Shown here: positions 63,301-64,000 of the stretch, piece after piece
How positions within the stretch are numbered: the first letter of the stretch is position 1
How the letters are laid out: each line of letters begins with the position of its first letter
NCBI GenBank assembly: GCA_947652605.1
Contig: OX393579.1
Coordinates: forward strand, 38,012,970-38,076,969
Direction of reading: 5' to 3'
DNA length: 64,000 nucleotides
Source: Elmis aenea
Lineage: Eukaryota; Arthropoda; Insecta; Coleoptera; Elmidae
The notes under the pieces: model-generated
The model's database searches: none
The model's input: the letters and a program-made list of their open reading frames with translations, nothing else
What the model was told of the DNA's origin: nothing
Position numbers and translations under genes: made by a program

Positions 63301-63944
63301 ATAACTTGCTTATTTTTGAAGATAAACCTAACAATCCATACTAAAAGCATTGCGCACCAAAAATGTTTAAGGCTTTCTTTGTGCTATAATTATAATAGAA
63401 TAAATACATATAACAAACATTAAAGTTTTCGAAGATAAAATTACGTTGAAGTTAGTCAGAATCTGATTCGCACACCGAAACGTGGTGGTTGCCACGCCAT
63501 TGAATAACATTTTAATGTGTTATTAATAGTTAATTGTGCTGTCAAAATTTAACATGTTCATCAATCATCCTGTGCATTTGTTTATCTATTGGATGTTGAT
63601 TATTGTGTATTGTATGGTGACAAATCCTTTTATCTAACCACATGGCGATTTTTCTATAATTTCAATTTTCAATTTTTTCATTTACTACTTTCAAAACTTC
63701 AATTTTAAGAAAAATCCCATGTGTTCAATCAAAAAATTTAAACGAATTTTAATCAAGTACCAACTAACTTCAATACATATAACGTTCACAAATAGTTTTA
63801 AAAATAAAATAATCAATTAAAATATTTATAATATATTTGTACTTACTTGTTCTTCAGTTTCAACATTCATAGTACTCAAATGAGATGTATTTGACCCTGT
63901 ATATTTATCTAACCAATGAAAATCGGGAATTTGGTAAGACGAAA
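36110..63944 (-). CDS. Ocrl: OCRL/INPP5B-type inositol polyphosphate 5-phosphatase, 12 exons, N-terminus outside window
   Basis: Type II inositol polyphosphate 5-phosphatase. The family removes the 5-phosphate from PI(4,5)P2 and PI(3,4,5)P3 on Golgi, endosomal and plasma membranes and binds Rab GTPases through its ASH domain. Twelve exons were joined by hand; every junction has GT-AG ends and compatible phase, giving about 710 residues to the stop at 36110. Seen in order: 5-phosphatase (about residues 75-385) with [44 protein letters not shown] and [10 protein letters not shown], so all Mg-binding and catalytic motifs are intact; ASH (about 400-510); RhoGAP-like domain (about 530-710). No clathrin box like that of human OCRL is visible between ASH and RhoGAP. 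The PH-domain exons must lie beyond 64000. Introns range from 52 to 6377 bp, the long ones filled by transposons. No frame break was found, so the gene is probably functional. The paralog name (OCRL or INPP5B) cannot be settled; insects are thought to have one. Confidence 0.95.
36870..37214. mobile_element. 345-bp hAT miniature, perfect 8-bp duplication
   Basis: Ends CAGTGTTTCTTAAACTGTGG and GTTTAAGAAACACTG, with ATTTAGAT at 36862-36869 and 37215-37222. GGGTCGCGA occurs several times near both ends. Confidence 0.92.
37899..38375. mobile_element. hAT miniature inserted in LINE
   Basis: Ends CAGGGACACGAACC and GGTTCGGGTTCCTG. The 8-bp flanks ATCAATTC and ATTTATTC match imperfectly. Many CCGGTT/GGTTC repeats inside. 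The LINE frame continues on the far side. Confidence 0.75.
38443..39333. mobile_element. TA-flanked element with GGGGAAGATGGTATATACTG ends, inserted in LINE
   Basis: Inverted ends of about 25 bp (GGGGAAG.TGGTATATACTGG), TA at 38441-38442 and 39334-39335. The motif TATA.TGGGACA/TGTCCCA recurs inside. Excision in silico restores a LINE reading close to [11 protein letters not shown]. Confidence 0.85.
40157..40405. mobile_element. 249-bp hAT miniature, perfect 8-bp duplication
   Basis: Ends CAGCGATTTCCAAACTGGGAGG and GTTTGAAAACCGCTG, flanked by GTGTACAG at 40149-40156 and 40406-40413. The right-hand duplication overlaps the terminus of foldback G, so this element inserted into the very end of G. 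Confidence 0.9.
40819..41640. mobile_element. inverted-repeat element with AGAGACCGGCGTGGCT arms
   Basis: Left AATTTATGCTTGTAAGAGAC and its complement at the right, with the following CGGCGTGGCT/AGCCACGCCG also inverted. The right arm is split at 41172-41613 by a hAT miniature. Boundaries are approximate. Confidence 0.65.
41172..41613. mobile_element. hAT miniature rich in AACCGGTT
   Basis: CTTACAAG flanks both ends (41164-41171, 41614-41621). The right end is TTTCGAGCCCTG; the left end CAATGCATGAAACC is a decayed complement. Many AACCGG/CCGGTT repeats inside. Confidence 0.85.
42742..42869 (-). CDS. Ocrl: OCRL exon k, RhoGAP-like domain
   Basis: 128 nt after a 76-bp intron. The split codon gives proline, so the reading is [16 protein letters not shown], matching human IPGSNHSVAEALLIFL, then [12 protein letters not shown]. 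It ends QKCKE in phase 0 (donor GTAAGA). The open frame runs on into both introns, so only these splice sites define it. Confidence 0.95.
42946..43117 (-). CDS. Ocrl: OCRL exon j, start of RhoGAP-like domain
   Basis: 172 nt after a 56-bp intron. It encodes [20 protein letters not shown], matching human [15 protein letters not shown], and continues to SLDPI with the next codon split (phase 1, donor GTATCC). It is the first helix of the RhoGAP-like domain, which in OCRL lacks the arginine finger and does not stimulate GTP hydrolysis. Confidence 0.95.
43174..43385 (-). CDS. Ocrl: OCRL exon i, end of ASH domain
   Basis: 212 nt. It completes a glycine codon ([15 protein letters not shown]), continues [19 protein letters not shown], which matches the human DILVLHLDRGKDYFLTISG block, and ends [12 protein letters not shown] in phase 0 (donor GTAAGT). 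Where human OCRL carries a clathrin-box segment after this point, no LIDLE-like motif is seen. Confidence 0.95.
43638..44582. mobile_element. hAT-type non-autonomous element, about 945 bp
   Basis: CAGTGTTTCTCAAAATGTTT at the left and CACTTTGAGAAACACAG at the right, with GAGGACCCC motifs just inside both ends. The target duplication was not found. It is in the OCRL intron between exons h and i. Confidence 0.7.
45030..45871 (+). repeat. foldback family A, right half only, in OCRL intron
   Basis: The same central block and right arm, ending GAGAACCCTG at 45871, with a hammerhead-like block at about 45556-45587. It is followed by a scrap of the hAT family at 27380 (about 45888-45938, ending CCATCCCTG). 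Confidence 0.8.
46148..46735. mobile_element. piggyBac-like miniature element in OCRL intron
   Basis: TTAA at 46144-46147 and 46736-46739. Ends CCCCTTGAACG and AGTCAAGGGG. The interior is less AT-rich than its surroundings and has repeated GAACCCAG/CGTAGA motifs. Open frames inside (46250-46624) are not recognisable. Confidence 0.75.
46889..46985 (-). CDS. Ocrl: OCRL exon h, ASH domain
   Basis: 97 nt after a 76-bp intron. It encodes [20 protein letters not shown] and [13 protein letters not shown], matching the human segment with SQYCKPWLR and EGYLEPNE. It ends in phase 1. The ASH domain is the Rab-binding and APPL1-binding beta-sandwich of OCRL/INPP5B. Confidence 0.93.
47062..47451 (-). CDS. 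Ocrl: OCRL exon g, PAWTDR and SDHKP motifs plus start of ASH domain
   Basis: 390 nt, 130 codons, phase 0 at both ends. It begins [17 protein letters not shown], contains [14 protein letters not shown] and [19 protein letters not shown] (the last catalytic motifs), then the linker helix [15 protein letters not shown] and the first ASH strands [16 protein letters not shown]. It stops at ANTGQ before donor GTACAT. This is the longest exon seen. Confidence 0.97.
47978..49047. mobile_element. foldback family E, right terminus truncated
   Basis: The left end CAGGGTGATTGATTGAGACC follows TA. The right arm is the complement up to GGTCTCAATCAAT but lacks the final CACCCTG. CTTCCGGAAATACCGGAAG lies in each arm. 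It is in the OCRL intron between exons f and g. Confidence 0.8.
49071..49988. repeat. tandemly doubled MITE rich in CTTGAATTCAAG
   Basis: Three copies of a terminal repeat (GAGGC/GCTCG next to TTCTTATTAGTCAAGT), at 49071, about 49535-49575 inverted, and 49988, delimit two units of about 450 bp sharing an interior (GAGTAAGTGGAAC, TTCTGTGGAACA). The palindrome CTTGAATTCAAG and variants recur near every terminus. It looks like two MITEs sharing one end. Confidence 0.7.
50075..50222 (-). CDS. Ocrl: OCRL exon f, WLGDLNYR motif
   Basis: 148 nt, acceptor GTTTTAG, donor GTATGT. It completes the split aspartate codon and reads [12 protein letters not shown], then a helical segment ending [10 protein letters not shown] in phase 0. 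The aspartate and asparagine of GDLNYR are catalytic-site residues in this family. The upstream intron (50223-53215) holds a three-level transposon nest. Confidence 0.95.
50588..52588. mobile_element. hAT miniature element inside foldback F
   Basis: Ends CAGTGGTCTAAAACTGGCGG and GTTTGAGACCACTC. The flanks GTCTATTT and ATCTATTT are an 8-bp duplication with one change. GGCCCGCGGACCGCAT lies near the left end. It is interrupted by foldback C. Confidence 0.75.
50921..52430. mobile_element. foldback family C, TA-flanked, about 600-bp arms
   Basis: CAGGGTGTCCCAGATTACAT at the left and its complement at the right, with TA at both ends. The arms run about 600 bp and the loop is about 51530-51840. 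It is the innermost of three nested elements. One-arm fragments lie at 11300-11417 and, more diverged, 44716-44800. Confidence 0.9.
53216..53388 (-). CDS. Ocrl: OCRL exon e, NKGGVAVR and NSHLAAH motifs
   Basis: 173 nt, from acceptor CTTCAG to donor GTAAGT. It encodes [16 protein letters not shown], then [19 protein letters not shown], which carries the catalytic-site histidine, and ends HAIDGH with a split aspartate codon. The donor lies only 14 bp from the right end of a TA-flanked foldback element, so a transposon has inserted almost at the splice site. Confidence 0.97.
53584..55257. mobile_element. foldback family A, second full copy, inside a hAT miniature
   Basis: TA-flanked, with CAGGGTTCTCG termini and the same arms and centre as the copy at 23254. 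It sits inside the hAT miniature 53505-55441 and itself contains the 255-bp element at 53979. The left arm lacks the hammerhead-like block. The right arm has it at about 54954-54985. Confidence 0.85.
53979..54233. mobile_element. 255-bp inverted-repeat element with AATT duplication
   Basis: Ends AGGCGTTGTTTGCATAAACA and its complement, with AATT at 53975-53978 and 54234-54237. Uninterrupted A copies read TAAATAATTGTC here, confirming insertion. The interior has an open frame (54049 onward) with an acidic, serine-rich stretch ([15 protein letters not shown]), perhaps a leftover of a transposase N-terminus. The superfamily was not recognised. Confidence 0.75.
56131..56293 (-). CDS. Ocrl: OCRL exon d, 5-phosphatase core
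   Basis: 163 nt with acceptor TTTAG and donor GTACGT. It encodes [17 protein letters not shown] and then [11 protein letters not shown], the conserved block just before the NKGGVAVR motif. It ends in phase 0 after the methionine codon. The exon is too short to stand out as a long open frame but is unmistakable by family alignment. Its introns on both sides carry nested transposons. Confidence 0.95.
57020..58807. mobile_element. foldback family D, TA-flanked, about 750-bp arms
   Basis: CAGGGTGAGTCACGACGGAC and its complement, TA at each end. The two arms encode mirror-image open frames (57303-57563 plus, 58210-58575 minus) that are the same sequence read in each arm, so they are not genes. 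Inserted in the hAT miniature at 56748. Confidence 0.9.
59133..59510. mobile_element. piggyBac-like miniature element
   Basis: TTAA at both ends (59129-59132, 59511-59514). The inverted block GCCATTG.CCTAT.TTTATGGGAC is near the left and complementary near the right; the left end seems about 10 bp shorter than the right. Confidence 0.6.
60054..60177. repeat. 124-bp MITE with AGGGTCAACTCAC ends
   Basis: Left AGGGTCAACTCACACCG and right CGATGTGAGTTGACCT are inverted, with GGATC.TGATC.. motifs repeated inside, so the whole can fold into one hairpin. Confidence 0.7.
60182..61178. mobile_element. piggyBac-like element with ACGTTAAGCG ends and a nested insert
   Basis: Left CACGTTAAGCG after TTAA, right CGCTTAACGTG before GTAA. 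GGGCCA and GTATCCATATGGATAC occur near the right end. An inner inverted pair (60446 and 61050, ATATGCTTAGATCATATAAA) marks a second element inside. Confidence 0.6.
60446..61050. repeat. nested element with 38-bp inverted ends
   Basis: GATCATATAAACTACATGGA and the following TAACAC occur inverted at the two ends. It is non-coding, apart from short chance frames. Confidence 0.65.
61555..61725 (-). CDS. Ocrl: OCRL exon c, first catalytic motifs of the 5-phosphatase
   Basis: 171 nt. It encodes [14 protein letters not shown], the N-terminal signature whose asparagine contacts Mg/phosphate, and [15 protein letters not shown], whose glutamate is the Mg ligand. It ends EAEWQ with the last codon split (donor GTAAGT). 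The match to the human OCRL/INPP5B core is very close. Confidence 0.96.
61778..61905 (-). CDS. Ocrl: OCRL exon b, linker leading into phosphatase
   Basis: 128 nt, beginning in phase 0 ([10 protein letters not shown]) and ending EFTNQQ-type polar sequence up to a split serine codon. The donor is GTAATG. The intron to the next exon is only 52 bp. The exon is polar and probably disordered apart from the last few residues, which lead into the first strand of the phosphatase. Confidence 0.85.
61906..63846. other. OCRL intron between exons a and b
   Basis: A 1941-bp AT-rich intron. It contains the single foldback arm at 62608 and no other recognisable feature. Confidence 0.75.
62608..62830. repeat. 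single arm of the same CAGGGTGGAC foldback family
   Basis: It starts CAGGGTGGACTTAATTCGAA after TA and runs to TTTCATTTTTAAAAAG, the complement of the arm at 32380. It is in the OCRL intron between exons a and b. Confidence 0.7.
63847..63944 (-). CDS. Ocrl: OCRL exon a (first in window), linker before the phosphatase
   Basis: Acceptor TTATAG and donor GTAAGT bound 98 nt. The first two bases complete a codon from an exon outside the window, followed by 32 codons ([10 protein letters not shown] at the start, NVETEEQ at the end), finishing in phase 0. This is low-conservation linker between the PH and phosphatase domains. The call rests on splice signals, on the open frame and on phase agreement with the next exon. 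Confidence 0.75.
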
Positions 63945-64000
63945 CTATAATTAAAATTTAAACAAAATGATGTAGGTATATCAAAATTAAATTTTAAAAT

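Noticed and set aside
36110..63944. Possibility that the OCRL locus is a processed or dead copy
   Set aside because: Introns are present, all twelve exons are open, phases agree and catalytic motifs are intact.

Overview
The window is animal nuclear DNA, almost certainly from an insect. It is strongly AT-rich, has short GT-AG introns next to long repeat-filled ones, and is packed with class II miniature elements and retroelement debris. The order is not resolved; a beetle-like or bug-like repeat load is only a guess. No prokaryotic-style gene, CRISPR array or operon is present.

The one clear protein gene is on the minus strand and fills the right 28 kb. It is an ortholog of OCRL/INPP5B, the type II inositol polyphosphate 5-phosphatase. 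I could place twelve consecutive coding exons (63944 down to the stop at 36110), and every splice phase joins correctly. Together they give about 710 residues: the end of a linker, the complete 5-phosphatase domain, the ASH domain and the C-terminal RhoGAP-like domain. The N-terminal (PH) exons lie beyond position 64000.

A second gene-like feature is a U4 spliceosomal RNA on the minus strand at about 22203-22347. It has the 5' U6-pairing region, the 5' stem-loop, a near-exact Sm site and a terminal hairpin.

The rest is mobile DNA. A Penelope-like retroelement (11496-13657) has a 13-bp target duplication, a mutated reverse transcriptase, a GIY-YIG endonuclease and an inverted copy of its own 3' end at the left. 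There is a dead non-LTR retrotransposon (37500-39690) broken by two later insertions, with a second fragment of a related copy at about 31980. Two mariner-like transposase remnants and one hAT transposase remnant are also present. Many non-autonomous elements are delimited by their target duplications: hAT-type (8 bp), piggyBac-type (TTAA), a MULE-like foldback (11 bp), and a large set of TA-flanked palindromic foldbacks beginning CAGGGTG or CAGTGTG.

Elements are nested up to three deep, so the order of insertion can be read (15776-17302, 50266-53202, 53505-55441, 56748-59862, 40411-42632). The most unusual signal is a hammerhead-ribozyme-like block inside one TA-flanked foldback family (family A). 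It resembles the degenerate one in the Penelope ends. Positions 1-36000 contain no protein gene that I can support apart from transposon-derived sequence.
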